This document shows positions 1 to 12,439 of a stretch of 64,000 nucleotides of DNA, in pieces (the first letter of the stretch is position 1; the number at the start of each line of letters is the position of its first letter). Source of the DNA: Anagrus nilaparvatae (lineage: Eukaryota; Arthropoda; Insecta; Hymenoptera; Mymaridae); the NCBI GenBank assembly GCA_022575985.1, contig JAKSXM010000246.1:12418001-12482000 (forward strand), written 5' to 3'. The notes beneath the pieces were generated by a model. That model was not told the origin of the DNA. It saw only the letters and a list, made by a program, of their open reading frames with translations, and made no database searches. The translations under genes were made by a program, and so were the position numbers.

Positions 1-250
1 ATATTCTATTCTAAGTCCATAAACTTAAAGTATTCTGAGTTTTTTTTTATATCAAGGCCTGACTCCCACTTCAAATTATTCAAAGTCCCTAAATCGAAAA
101 TATTCTAAGCCCATTTCACCCCCCCCCCTAAAAACGTCACTTTTCACCCCCCCTAAAAACACCAATTTTTAACCCCCTCCCTAAAAGCGTTAATTTTTGA
201 CCCCCCCCCTAAAAGTGTCAATTTATCCCCCCCCCCCTAAAAGCGCCAGG
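1..250. repeat. C-tract minisatellite
   Basis: Runs of 6-12 C followed by TAAAA and a short T-rich spacer recur about every 30 bases from about 115 to 250. They are preceded by an 'AAGTCCATAAACTTAAAG' leader. The same leader and C-tract block recurs at 54755-54905, and the C-tracts recur at 38490-38560, so this is a dispersed repeat family. No coding potential was seen. Confidence 0.7.
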
Positions 251-1047
251 TTTAGGTATAGAATTTAATTTTAAAAAAAATTAAATAATATGAAGAAAAA
301 TTAAATCCGCCTTGGGGGGTGGGAATAGTTCTAATAGTGAATAAATAGTATCTTTTCTCTTTTTCCGATTAAAATTTTATTCAGGGTTTTTTTGCCATGA
401 GAACTTCCTCAAAGAACTTTCATAGACCGTAACGCTTTTCTAGGGTTGAGGGTAATTAAGTTATATTCTATAAATATTGTGATTCTGTAGATTATTTTGT
501 GAAATTTATTCTGTATATTAATATCTTATGGATTTTATGTCGCCAATTTTTTTTTCCATGTATATTTTTGCCGACGATTTTTATGTTGAGGAAGCTTTTG
601 ATGCAGATGTTTCGGCGCGGATTTTTCTGTTAGTGATTTTTGGCCAAACATTTTTATGCTATGGATTTTTTTGCTTTTGAAAACTTATTTTTATCCCTCG
701 GACTTTTTTTTGGGCCTGTATAATTAAAGGAACCAAATTTACAATATATTTATATGCAAAGGTAATCATAAAATTACAATCCTTTATTTGAAACAACGTC
801 AAAATATTAAAGGAAAAAAAAAAATTAATATTTTTTATATTAAATATACTTAAATATGTGTAATACTGTCGTTTCATATGATAAAATATTTAAATTAACA
901 CACTAATATAATCTATAAATACAATTTTATAAAATTAAAAACATATTTAACAAAAGTTTACAATTATGTCATGCATGTATGAAATTACTAATATTAATAT
1001 TTTTTACAAATAAATCTTTTTTGACATTTAACATAAAAATCTATTAA
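251..1047. other. AT-rich spacer, nothing recognised
   Basis: AT-rich sequence with homopolymer runs. Short open frames here have no recognisable composition or domain. I see no gene. Confidence 0.5.
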
Positions 1048-3346
1048 TATATGGGTCAATATTTGTGAACTGTATATGACTTTGCATGGGTGGGTCTCGA
1101 AATGTACTCCAAAGTATGTTTGGTCGAAAGTATATATAAAAAAAATAATTTTCCCCAATTTTTAGCTTTTTAGATCCAATCCTCTATTTTTTACAGCGAT
1201 TTTTGTTTTTTTCAATTTTTTGAAATTTTTAATTTTTGAGAAATTTATGTTCATTAATTTTTCTCGCAAACGCGCACTTTACAATAAAATTTTTTTTCCT
1301 TATAGTACCCCATAGGAAATTTCCCGTAGAATTCGATTCTAGGGTCCAAATTTTTTTTTGAACTGCGCATGCGCGAGAAAATCAACTTTCTTGCTTTGCT
1401 TTTTCTAGCTTATATGCCTCAGCTGCAGACAGCTCAATTTTCATCCTGTTGGTCTCAAATTGTAGGTTTTTTCATATACTTTCAGTATATGAAATCATTT
1501 TTTTGGGTAAATTTATTTTAAAAGCACTAAAATTGAAAAATAGCGATTTTTAAAAAATCATTTTTCACAAATTTTGAATTTTCCGCCAAGTCACGTGACC
1601 AAATGAAAATCTGACTGAAAATTCGGATTTAGCGGAAAATTTTACATAAGGACACCAATTTTCGTCTTATTTCATTAAATAGTTTCTAAGATATCCCATT
1701 TTAAAGATAAAGATTAAAATTGACTTTTTTTAAAAAAACCCTAAAAATGGGACTCTGACTTTAATTATCATATCTGTTTAACAAATAATTATAAAAAGAC
1801 GAGTAAAAATTTTTTGGAAACTAAGGACTTGTAAAAAATTTTTGAGGCCTATAGAACTCGTTTCTTTTAAAAATTAGAATTTTGGCAGCAATTTCAAAAT
1901 TGGTCATTTTTGGGTAGGAATAGGGATTTGGTTTATTGACTATCGGCATGAGAGATTTACCGACAAATAATTGCAGTGTACGGTAACTGAATGGTGACAC
2001 TTATACCAAAAAAATAAGACCAATTGGAAGTATTTTGGTTAACTGGCAAGTTTGCAGCTTTGTATTAAAGATTACAAAAAAATCCTATTTGATAACATTG
2101 TGGTATTTTGTAGTTATTTAGTATTTTGCTATTTCTTTTATTTCTATAGCGTTACGGAAACATCCAAAACTTTTCCAAAAAGGGGGTCTTTTGTAAAATT
2201 TCTCGAGGAATCCGAAAATTTCGTCAAAATTTTCATTAGGTAACTAGAAAATTCGGAAAATTGAAAATAAGATAGAATAGCTACAAAATACAACAATGTT
2301 ATAAAATAGGATTTTTTTTCATAATCTTTAATACAAAGCTGCAACCTCGCCAGCTAACAAAAATACTTCTAACTGGTCTTATTTTTTCGGTATACATATC
2401 AACATTTATTTACCGTACACCACATTTATTTGTTGTTAATTCTCTCATGGCGATAGTCAATAAACCAAATCCCTATTCTTACCCAAAAATGACCAATTTT
2501 TAAATTGCTGCCAAAATTCTAATTTTTAAAAGAAACGAGTTCTATAGGTCTCAAAAATTTTTTACAAGCCCTTAGTTTCCAAAAAATTTTTACTCGTCTT
2601 TTTATAATTATTTGTTTAACAGATATGATAATTCAAGTCAGAGTCCCATTTTTAGGGTTTTTTAAAAAAAGTCAATTTTAATCTTTATCTTTAAAATGGG
2701 ATATCTTAGAAACTATTTAATGAAATAAGACGAAAATTGGTGTTCTTATGTAAAATTTTCCGCTAAATCCGAATTTTCAGTCAGATTTTCATTTGGCCAC
2801 GTGACTTGGCGGAAAATTCAAAATTTGTGAAAAATGATTTTTTAAAAATCGCTATTTTTCAATTTTAGTGCTTTTAAAATAAATTTACCCAAAAAAATGA
2901 TTTCATATGCTGAAAGTATATGAAAAAACCTACAATTTGAGATCAACAGGATGAAAATTGAGCTGTCTGCAGCTGAGGCATATAAGCTAGAAAAGTCAAA
3001 GCAAGAAAGTTGATTTTCTCGCGCATGCGCAGTTCAAAAAAAAATTTGGACCCCAGAATCGAATTCTACGGAAAATTTCCTATGGGGTACCTTAAGGAAA
3101 AAAAATTTTATTGTAAAGTGCGCGTTTGCGAGAAAAATTAATGAACATAAATTTCTCAAAAATTAAAAATTTCAAAAAATTGAAAAAAACAAAAATCGCT
3201 GTAAAAAATAGAGGATTGGATCTAAAAAGCTGAAAATTGGAGAAAATTATTTTTTTTATATATACTTTCGACCAAACATACTTTGGAGTACATTCTGAGA
3301 CTCAAAAATCCAAACTGTATACACTTCACAAATATTGACCCATATA
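1048..3346. mobile_element. Long foldback (inverted-repeat) DNA element, about 2.3 kb
   Basis: The left end (TATATGGGTCAATATTTGTG) is mirrored at the right end, and complementarity continues with mismatches through almost the whole element to a centre near 2190. Both ends read TATA, consistent with a TA target duplication as used by Tc1/mariner-type elements. No transposase frame is present; the two mirrored short frames beginning MQLCIKDY lie in the arms. The interior relates to copies at 8270-9631, 12440-12980 and 42780-45215. Probably non-autonomous. Confidence 0.8.
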
Positions 3347-3690
3347 TATATAAACATTAAAAAACCAGAATTAATCAGTTAAAAAAAAACTATATGCTCC
3401 ATACATCGATTAAAAACTCATCATTACACAATTAATAAAGAGATTCAAAATCATATGTGAGAAATTCCACCAAAAAATTGCGCTTATTATGGTCAACCTT
3501 TTGAAAAAAAAAATTTGAAGGCACACCTTGCTAATATGTTTTTTTGTGTTCCTTAGATAATATATAGTCACAAAAAAGCGAAGAACAGAAAAAATGTTGC
3601 GTGTACAATAGTTTTTTGAGTTGGAAGGCTTAAAATCACGTTTTTTCAATATTCAAAAACCAATTTTTTAAACTTTTTAATCAATTAAAA
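3347..3690. repeat. Dispersed repeat, copy A (pairs with 7710-8060)
   Basis: About 350 bases beginning 'TATATAAACATTAAAAAACC' match 7710-8060 in direct orientation at roughly 85-90% by eye. The two short minus-strand frames in the copies are not homologously conserved as protein, so I treat this as non-coding repeat. Confidence 0.65.
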
Positions 3691-5889
3691 TCATTCTAAA
3701 CGATATATTTATGTTTTTTAACTTGTATTGTACTCATAATTTACTATAAAAATTGTTTTTATAAAGAAATAACACAACTTTTTAATTAATTTTGTTTAGA
3801 GCAGCTAAAAAGTCAAAAAAAAACCATTTAAAAATAGGGATTACTAAATTTATTTTTTAAAACTTTTATTCATCAAAGCAATACTAAAAAATAGTAATAA
3901 ATAGTTAAATAAAATAAATTCATTAATTACGTGCTTTGGGATTTTTCTGTAAACAACTCCAAAGCTAAAATTAATCAATTTTGGTTAATTTTAAAAATAA
4001 CAAAATCAGTTTTTTTTTTAATAATTTGACTTATTACTAATTTTTTTAATTTTTACTTTTATTATACATATTTTGAAAATAGTCATTTAAATAATTTTAA
4101 GATATTTTCTATAAAATTATAAATTACAAGTAAGCAACAATTTTATAAAAGTATTAACTTTAGTAACTTATTTATATTTCATAAATAATTTTTAATATTT
4201 TAATTTAATTAAATTTTTTCATTTTCATGTTATCCTTCATAAACATTTCTCTATATTTACTTATAAAAAAGATGTTAAACACCTTTATTATTCTTATCAG
4301 TTATAGAATAAGCACGTGGCTTATTAAAAGCCTTTAAAATAAAATGATAATAAAATGTTAACAAAAATATATTTTATTTTTAACAGTTTTTAAACCTCAG
4401 TTCTCAGAATTATTAATAATAAATAATTAACAAATAAAATAAAATATTAAAACTTAAAATTAGTTTTTAATACACAGAACAATGATTTTGTCTGATTTTC
4501 AGTCATTTCCAATAAATTTTTTCGTTTATTTTTTACGGAAGCTATTTCAAGAGGATTTATTTTGCACAGCACCTGGGCTGGGCTTTAAATGAACACCCAA
4601 TTTTAATTAAGAATATAATTTTAAATATAAAAAATAAGTTTTATTATAATTTAACTACCTCTATATAGCTTTTAAGGGTTGAAATTAGGACCGAAATGAA
4701 TGGGACCTCAATGTAAACAAAATTTACTCAAATTTACATAAAAAATATTATTTTCAAACATTTTTTTATAAAATTGGATACTTTTTTCATTGATTTTTCC
4801 AAATATTTCCTAATAATGTCTGACCTATCCGTTTCATTCCCGTTTTTAGGGTATATTTAAAGGTTGTGGGTGAAAACTAATGTCATATTATGAAAGAGTG
4901 TGAGATTTTAGCCACGTTTCTTCAAGGGAACATCTTTATTTTGCTCATTAACAAAACTCCCCACCCCGGAGTTCATGAGTTAAACACAAGTTATTCATTG
5001 TATTAAATCAAACAGATAATAATTTAAATATTTTAATTTTTTTTTTAAGATTAAGTTGACTGTAAGTAATATTTAATACTAAATATATTAAATTATAATA
5101 ACCTAGATAATTATTTGCTTATACTCAATGTTGAATCAGGTGGAAAAAAATACCATTTTTAGATTTGAGATTTCTGGAAAATTTTGAAACTTCTAGCATC
5201 TTTAATTCTTATATCCATTTATTAAGTTATGTGTCCCTTAAAGTTAAAAAAAAATTTTGAAAATTTATTGATTGCAGGTGAAAATATTAACGCTTAAAAT
5301 TTCCTTCATTTTTGAGCTACTAAATTAATCAAGACTTTATAAAATTTCTGATTATAAAAATCTTCGAGTATAATTTTGAGCACATCATTTAGCATTGATT
5401 TAATGAATAAAATTTATTATTTTCTACATTTTTCCCTGATGTATGTAATAAACGTGTCTACTCAAATAAATTTAAGGATTTTTTTTTAATTCAGATGTTA
5501 TTTAATTTTATTAGCAAATAAAAAAAAAACAAGAAAATAATTCGCAAAGAATTATAAAAACGCTAAGTTTTCATTTCTTATGATTTATGCATGATTTATA
5601 TGCATTAATGCCCTGATGCGGAGTTACTTGAAATCCTTTTTTAAAAAGGACATGTTGATCGCAACAGTAACTATGTACATTGTTATAGCTAAAGAGTCAT
5701 TCTGATTGGCTCATATAAATTTCATTGTTAATAGGTTAAAATTAATTGTTTTATTGTTTATATTATATTTTTATTATTTTTGAGGTTAGTTATAGTACGT
5801 CGAGTAGTTGATATGATTAAAATACTTAAAGTAAGAATAAATTTTGGTATTTAAGAAAATAATTAAGGTTGAAAGTTTTAAATCATTCT
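3691..5889. other. AT-rich spacer with dispersed-repeat pieces
   Basis: No gene seen. About 5447-5580 resembles 39370-39500 and, inverted, 54470-54570, so part of this stretch is old transposon sequence. It probably includes the body of the Helitron-like element whose 3' end is at 5912. Confidence 0.4.
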
Positions 5890-5912
5890 GCGCGCGACGC
5901 GCTTAATACTAG
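5890..5912 (+). mobile_element. Candidate Helitron 3' terminus
   Basis: A GC-rich hairpin (GCGCG, 3-nt loop, CGCGC at 5890-5902) is followed six bases later by CTAG and then T. Helitrons end in a short hairpin just upstream of CTRR and insert before a T. The GC-rich patch stands out in AT-rich surroundings. I could not find the matching 5' TC end. Confidence 0.45.
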
Positions 5913-6166
5913 TTTTTATAAATAATGAATAATTTTTAATAATTGTCAGAAATATTCCCATAATGTTTTTTAAAATATATTTACGGCTTTAATAGGAAAT
6001 AAGCAAAAATTGTAATAAAAAAATGAAATAGTATTTTTAAAATTTCATTTCATTTAATTTTAAGTATTTGAATACAAAAAAATTAATGTATTTATTTATT
6101 TTACTTGGTATAAATAAAAAATAATTTTTTGTACTTATACAAGAATAATGAACCTTAAACAACGAA

Positions 6167-6240
6167 GCCGCGGTGGTCTAGTGGTAAAGTTCAAGACTAG
6201 TAAGTTGAAAAGTCGCGTTCGATTCTCTGCTCGAGCTATT
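6167..6240 (+). tRNA. tRNA-like sequence, probably pseudogene or SINE head
   Basis: A good Pol III A box (TGGTCTAGTGGT, 6174-6185) and a B-box core (GTTCGATTC) lie at tRNA spacing, and a long T run follows as for a Pol III terminator. The 5' GCCGCGG has no complementary 3' acceptor arm and the anticodon stem is poor. A working tRNA is therefore unlikely; a decayed tRNA or tRNA-derived SINE head fits better. Confidence 0.45.
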
Positions 6241-6257
6241 TTTTTTTTTTTTTTTTT

Positions 6258-7490
6258 TGAAAATTGTATGCGTTTAGATCAATGAATATAGGTTTAGATA
6301 TAAGAAGATATAACTATATAATGCCAAAATCCATATCTGATCAGAGCTGGGTGTTCAGACTTCATCAGATCTGGACAGAAATAAAATAAAATTCCCCGGG
6401 TTGGGAAAAAAATTTCTTTTATTTGGACTTACATAAAAATATTTTCCTTAATTATTGGATATCTAAAACCAGACAAAAAATGAATGAAATTTAGCCAAAC
6501 TGGAGGAGGCACAACTAAAACCAATTTGAAAAATTAAAAACTGAATTTTTTTTTGTTTAATCGATTTGTTCCTGATATTTCACAATTTTTATCATTTTTT
6601 CCTTATTTTTTTGATATTTGAAATTGGTATTTTCGACATTTCTCTGCAAGGACTGGATGAAATCATACAAACTAGATCTGATTTCAAAAAAATTGAAGGG
6701 GATTTTTGATTCATCGACTAGTTTCTGAGATCATAAGGATACACCTTTTCGTACTTACAACCCTACACACATCATGATTAGAAGCATGTAGAGTAGACTG
6801 GTTTTTTTTTCGAAGTATCCGAGATTCCTAATGCGCCGGCAGAACTCGAAAAAATCAGTAAGAAAAATAAGTTTTTCGTTGGATTTAGACCAAAACATTG
6901 ATTTTTGAGCCCATGACAGCTCTCGAAAGTATTTTTTGGCCTTCTTAAAATTGTGATTTTCTTAAATCTTTCAGTTTTTCTGTTGGATTCAAATTGACGA
7001 TAACTTGGCTGAATTTCATCGTAAAAAGATAAGTTTTTTTTTCTTTTGGAGTGGTTTTTCCCTGGTAATCAGATTTTCATATCTATCCTTTTAAATTTTA
7101 TTTACCTAAAAAATTATTTTAAAAATTTGGGGTAGCTCAGATACGAAAAACACGGTTTTTGACATAAAAGTGAAAAAATCTTTTTGGCACCTATCGCCGA
7201 TTTCTTGTTCATGATTTTTTTTCGGTTTTCTGAAGGTTCAAACTAACTGAAAACACGGGTCATATCGATGTGCTCTAAAAAAAAAATTACGATTCCAGGC
7301 TCAAATTAAGCACTTTTAAAATAATTGCTCATATAAATTTAAATTTTAGAAAAATTTTTTCGCAATCATTCTTTGTAAATTATAAATTTTTCTTGCTAAT
7401 TTAATTCTCGAATTTTTTATTAATATACTAATTTAACTTATATAAGATAGCGGTAAAATAATAAAATTTTTTTAAAAAAAGTAACTAGAT
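6258..7490. other. Non-coding spacer with repeat debris
   Basis: No coding signal. About 6630-6740 is an inverted diverged match to the 160-bp tandem unit at 49380-49880 (shared 'CATTTCTCTGCAAGGACT' and 'CTAGATCTGATTTCAAAAAA'), so at least that part is old repeat. Confidence 0.5.
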
Positions 7491-7548
7491 GTTTGTTGGT
7501 TTGTTACTATATTGTATTAAATTTTATACGAATCGGGCTTTATCCAGC

Positions 7549-7580
7549 TCGCTTGGATAATGTTAGCTTTATCCAAGCGA
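7549..7580. other. Perfect 12-bp hairpin
   Basis: TCGCTTGGATAA and its exact reverse complement are separated by 8 bases, inside a stretch with several 'CTTTATCC' words. This may be part of a small decayed inverted-repeat element. Confidence 0.5.
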
Positions 7581-7709
7581 TACCGTTTAATGTTGAACAA
7601 AAAAATAAAAATTGTCGAGAATCGGACTTTATCAAACACGGCTTTGCTAAAGCTAGCTTTAACCGGACAGTCTTAGCTTTATCCAGAGATCGGACTGTAA
7701 CCGTAACAT

Positions 7710-8060
7710 ATATATATAAACATTAAAAAACCAAAATTAATCAGTGAAAAAAAAACTGTATGCTCCATACATCGATTACAAACTCATCATTATATAATTA
7801 ATAAATAGATTCAAAATCATATGTGAGAAATTCCACTAAAAGATTGTGCTTATGATGGTCAACCTTTTGAGAAAAAAAATTTGAAGGCACACCTTGCTCG
7901 TACGTTTGTTTGAGTTCCTGAAAAGTGATGAACAGAAAAAATGTTGCGTTTACAATAGTTTTTTGAGTTGGAAGGCTCAAAATCACGTTTTTTCAATATT
8001 TAGAAAAATCAATTTTTGAAACTATTTTTAAATCAATTAAAATCATTCTAAAGGATATAT
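7710..8060. repeat. Dispersed repeat, copy B (pairs with 3347-3690)
   Basis: Direct repeat of 3347-3690 with scattered substitutions and small indels. Non-coding. Confidence 0.65.
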
Positions 8061-8261
8061 TTATGTTTTTTAACTTGTATTGTACTCATTTTTTTTGTAC
8101 TCAATTTCATTGTACTCAATTTTTCTTGCTAATTTAATTCTCGAATTTTTTATTAATATACAAATTTAATAAATTTATGATTTTATTCGAATATTTACAA
8201 ATTTTTTCGAAAATGTTCTAAATTTTTTGTTAATATAAGGAAGTTCCTTTTTAAAGTGTAG

Positions 8262-9639
8262 ATGCTTATTATAGAGTGTGTCTTATTTTTTATTTATCGA
8301 TATTTTTTGGCTCCCCCCATTTTTTTTCGAATATTTTGGTCATAAAAAACCCCCAGCTCCAAGGATTTTGATTTTCGATTTTTTTAACTCGTGCCGCCGA
8401 GTACTTGAGTTTCCCATTTAAATAATATGGGAATTTTGAGTTTTAAGCTATATAAATTTTGACAGAGGTCAGAAAGCGTTTTAAAAAGCTAGTTTTTACT
8501 AGAAAACATTATTTTATATGTTTAAAGACATGAAAACAGCCCTGCATTCATTCCTAAGAGAATTCTGAGGCTAAAAACGCAAATTTATATGTTGGATCAA
8601 TCTTATAAAACAGGGTTTTTCAGTAATTTTCGATAAAACGTTGTAACCTCAAAAATTAACCAAAATACTCTTCGTTGTTCTACTTTTTTTGGTGCAAGTA
8701 TCACCTTTCAAATACCGTAAACCACGCTCTTTTATCATTGATCCTTTCATCACTATAGCCAATTAACCTACTGGTAATTTATTGACCCGAAATGACCAAT
8801 TTTTAAATTTGCTTAAATTGCTGTCAAAATTGTAATTTTTGACGATATTGAGTTTTTTAGGCCTTAAACATTTTTTACAAGCTTCAATTTCCAAAAATTT
8901 TTGTACTTGTCTCTTTTCTTTAAATAGTTTTTAACATACCGCTTTATAAAGTTAATGATAAAAATTGATTTTTTTTTAAAACCCTGAAATTTGGACTCTG
9001 ACTTTAAATTATCATCTTTGGTTAATAATTTATTGAAAAGCGGTGAGTAAAAAATTTTTGGAAATTTGAAGCTTGCAGAAAATTTTTAGAGCCTATAAAG
9101 CTCGATTTTGACAAAAACTACAATTTTGACAGCAATTTAAAAAAGTTCGAAAATTGGTCATTTTTAGTAAAAAATTACCGTTACGTTAATTGGCTATAGT
9201 GATGATAGGATCCATGGTAAAAGAACGCTGTTTACGGCATTTGAAAAGTGACACTTGCATCAAAAAAAGTAGAACAACCAGAAGTGTTTTGGTTAATTTT
9301 TGAGATTGCAGCGTTTTATCAAAAATTACTGAAAAACCCTGTTTTATAAGATTAATCCAACATGTAAATTTGCGTTTTTATCCCCAGAATTCTCTTAGGA
9401 ATTAATGCAGGGCTGTTTTCATGTCTTTAAACATATAAAATAATGTTTTATAGTAAAAATTAGCTTTTTAAAACGCTTTCTGACCTCAATACTCAATTCC
9501 CATGATATTTAAATGGGAAAAAAAATCGAAAATCAAAATCCTTGGAGCTGGGGGTTTTTTATGTCCAAAATATTCGAAAAAAATGAGGGGAGCCAAAAAA
9601 TATCGAAAAATAAAAAATGAAACACAATCTAATGCTTAT
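8262..9639. mobile_element. Foldback element with 8-bp target duplication (hAT-like, non-autonomous)
   Basis: Element 8270-9631 is one long imperfect palindrome centred near 8950. The direct repeat ATGCTTAT lies immediately outside both ends (8262-8269 and 9632-9639). An 8-bp duplication and a TIR close to TAGAGTGTG are typical of hAT elements. There is no transposase frame. Interior segments resemble the 1048-3346 element although the ends and target site differ. Confidence 0.75.
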
Positions 9640-9810
9640 GTATAATTATGCATACAAATATAAAATTATGTATTAATTATTCATTATATTATCACCAATC
9701 TGAAGGTTTACATTTTATTAAAATTATTTCGCGAAATTGATTTTTCATAGAATTAATTGATTCAATATTTATTTTATAAAATTTTGGCCTAATTTTTATC
9801 AATTATTTAG

Positions 9811-9848
9811 TATATAAACCCCAAGTTAGACTCGAAATTTATATCAGT
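9811..9848 (+). promoter_or_regulatory. Core promoter of secreted-protein gene copy 1
   Basis: TATATAAA at 9811-9818 and an arthropod-type initiator TCAGT at 9844-9848 are spaced about 33 bases. Both motifs, and the sequence just upstream (TTTTTATCAATTATTTAG), are preserved in all four gene copies. Start site inferred near 9846. Confidence 0.75.
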
Positions 9849-9903
9849 TCAAATAACTTTTACTTATTGTTAATTTGAAAGTAATTTATTATTTAAAATC
9901 ATC

Positions 9904-11994
9904 ATGAAGCTTTTAAGTTGTTTCATCTTTGCGGTTGTATTATGCAGTAGTGTAAGAATATTAATTTAATAATTATTTTTCATAAAATTTATTTAACATT
10001 TTTTTTATTCTCAATGTTTTATTTCTTAAAAATTTTTTTAAAATTAATTATAGTTCTATATAGCACTTAAGGGACCTTGGATCGTAGAATTTTACGATAA
10101 CAGAACTGAATTAAACTTAGAAAATATTCTTGAGGCCTAGTCTACATAACCGCACCCCACGCCGCAGCCTATTGCTATTGGTATAGACGTTAGGTGACAC
10201 CGCAAGTGCAAGCCTATATCAATAACATTGGGTGTGGTGTGGTTATGTAGAGGCGGGTGAATCTACGGGTCTCCGTAATCGCAAAACCACAACCGCAACG
10301 CAATGCGTACAAACTAAAATTGTGTTGTGTGCATTGCGTTGCAGCTGCCATTTGCGTTTACGGAGGTCTGTAGAACCAGCCTAAATAAAATAAAATATTT
10401 TTTACTTCTGTCTGAATATGTTTCATTCTGCGTGTGGAATTGATTTTTCGGATTAAAAATTTTTTAAGTCTAATCTTTAAATAACAATTCTGATTTTAAC
10501 AATTATTTTCTTTTTTATAATATAGTATGCTACGGCAGAGGATGACAAACCGTTAGTATTTGTAGTTTTGGATAAAGCTGAAGTAACTTTCCGCAACATC
10601 CTGGACCCAGTTAGAGAGAAATTACGCAATTATTACTTCAATCTTCAAACCAGGGGATTAAAAATAGAATCTGAAATTCGTGAATATACTCAAAAGGCTT
10701 TAGATATTGTAAGTTTTATTTTATAATATAATTTTATGTTTTTAAAATATTACTTTAATTTTTTAATAAAAACCAAGGTGAAACCCCTCGTATGGAACTT
10801 CAAAATATAAGTTCAAAAATTTTTTTTAACTTAGTGACCAGTACTTGTGTTACGAGTTTTAATTATAATTTTTTTTGAATATTAACGTGTTAACTATACA
10901 AAAAGCTTACTACGAAAATTTGACTTTTTCAATAAAGGTGAATTTTATTAAATTTGTTAATATTTTAATTAAAAACAAAAAAAGGTTTTTAAAATAAATT
11001 TGAGGAACCACGGAGGGCAATTTCCGCCATGTAATTTCTAAAGGTCTAATTTTAAATGACATTAAAAATAAAGAATTTTAGATAAAATATTATGTTTTAT
11101 AGATTAGAAAACCATACGAAGAAAGGGCAAAGAAAGCTGCAATTTTAGGTGTTGACATAAGCAAATGTTTTATTGAAGGAGAACATTTAAAAAAGGTGGT
11201 TTTAGGTTTGCAAAGCAATGCTTTTGAATGTATCCACCGAAACGTTAACGAAACTAATGCTCACGTTAATGATTTGGATAAATTATACTTCGAAGGTTTT
11301 GAAAGAATGCATAACTTAAAAGAAGAAGCAAGGAAATGTTCTAAAGATTCTGCAACTTATTTGGGAAGTGCTTATTGTTTAGCAAAAGTAAGTACCAATG
11401 TTTTTATCGATTTCTGAGGGTTCTGTTTCAAAAAATTTAAAGGTTTTTTAATAAATTTATTAAAATGGGGAAACCACCACGTATTATTTATATTATTTTT
11501 TAGACACTGAAAAAATGTCCCTTTTAATAATCGTAAGTTCTCTTCAAACTATGGCAAATAAATAATTAATTTAATTTTAAAAAATCTTTTTTTTATTTTT
11601 TAATTTTAGGTTTTGCAAAAGTTTAAAAAAATAGACCTAGAAACATACCAGAATAACTATTAAAAAATTTCTGACTTTGCATTCAAAAATATTTTTTATT
11701 TTTCAGTTATCTGGGAGGGCTACTTATCTTTCTGGAGAAATTGCAGCTAGAGCAGGGATACTTAACTTGTACATCACTAAGCAAGTGCTTTTACTTCCTG
11801 TAGATTTGAGTGTTTGCAATACTATTTCTGATGTGAAAGCTCTTGTGAAAGAAGCTCCAACTGTTTCTCATGTAGCAGACGAATGTATTACTTCAATTTT
11901 AAGTGATAAGCCCAGCACTGAAAACCCAAGTTTAATTCCTGAAGTATCTGATGCAAAATTCCCAAGTGCATTGGATAATTTAGTATCTGAGTAA
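9904..11994 (+). CDS. Small secreted six-cysteine protein, copy 1 (4 exons, 267 aa)
   Basis: Exons are 9904-9951, 10526-10708, 11103-11387 and 11707-11994 (stop included). All introns are phase 0, with GTAAG donors and AG acceptors. Exon 1 is a signal peptide (MKLLSCFIFAVVLCSS); cleavage is likely just after the exon junction. The mature chain looks helical, with six cysteines at about residues 99, 120, 156, 169, 209 and 232 and an NET sequon near 126. The start is the first ATG after the TATA/TCAGT promoter; a poly(A) signal is at 12220. The exon-intron plan and cysteines repeat in copies 2-4. I cannot name the family. The cysteine and helix layout loosely recalls insect TsetseEP/DUF725-type secreted proteins, but this is weak. 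A venom, salivary or haemolymph role is inference from secretion and tandem expansion. Confidence 0.85.
10137..10380. mobile_element. Two adjacent hairpin inserts in intron 1 of copy 1
   Basis: Copies 2 and 3 lack this roughly 245-base, GC-richer block. It consists of two back-to-back inverted repeats: 10140-10257 (arms CTACATAACCGCACC / GGTGTGGTTATGTAG) and 10260-10378 (arms around TCTACGGGTCTCCGTAA / TTTACGGAGGTCTGTAGA). GCCTAG/GCCTAA at the edges may be a target-site trace. MITE-like, no coding. Confidence 0.65.
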
Positions 11995-12439
11995 GACGGA
12001 TTTTCGAGTTTTGAATTATTACAAAAACTTTAAGCTCAATATTTTAAGCTAATGAGATCTTAATTATATGCATTTTTAATGCAGTTGTTCCTAGAAAATT
12101 AAATTCTATAAATTATTTTTCTCTTTTTTATGAAATTTCAAACTAAATTAATTATAATTTAAATTTTATATTTTATTTATCTGTAGTTATTTAAATAATA
12201 TATTCTATTCCTGTAATGTAATAAATAAAATATTAATGAAATAAACAATTTTGTATTTTTATTTTAATTTCATAAAAAGATTTTAATAACATTGCTAGAA
12301 ATAAATTAGGTGTCGAAAATAAAATTTAATTAACGTCTGTGATCAATTTTATTGAAATTGCCTAGGAGAGACTGCTATCCTTTAACCAAGTTACATAATA
12401 TGGTTATGGATCGATTTATTATGTTGAAAAAACACCAGT

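Noticed and set aside
9904..11994. Firm assignment of the secreted family to TsetseEP/DUF725
   Set aside because: Only a loose match in cysteine and helix layout; no diagnostic motif could be confirmed without a profile search.
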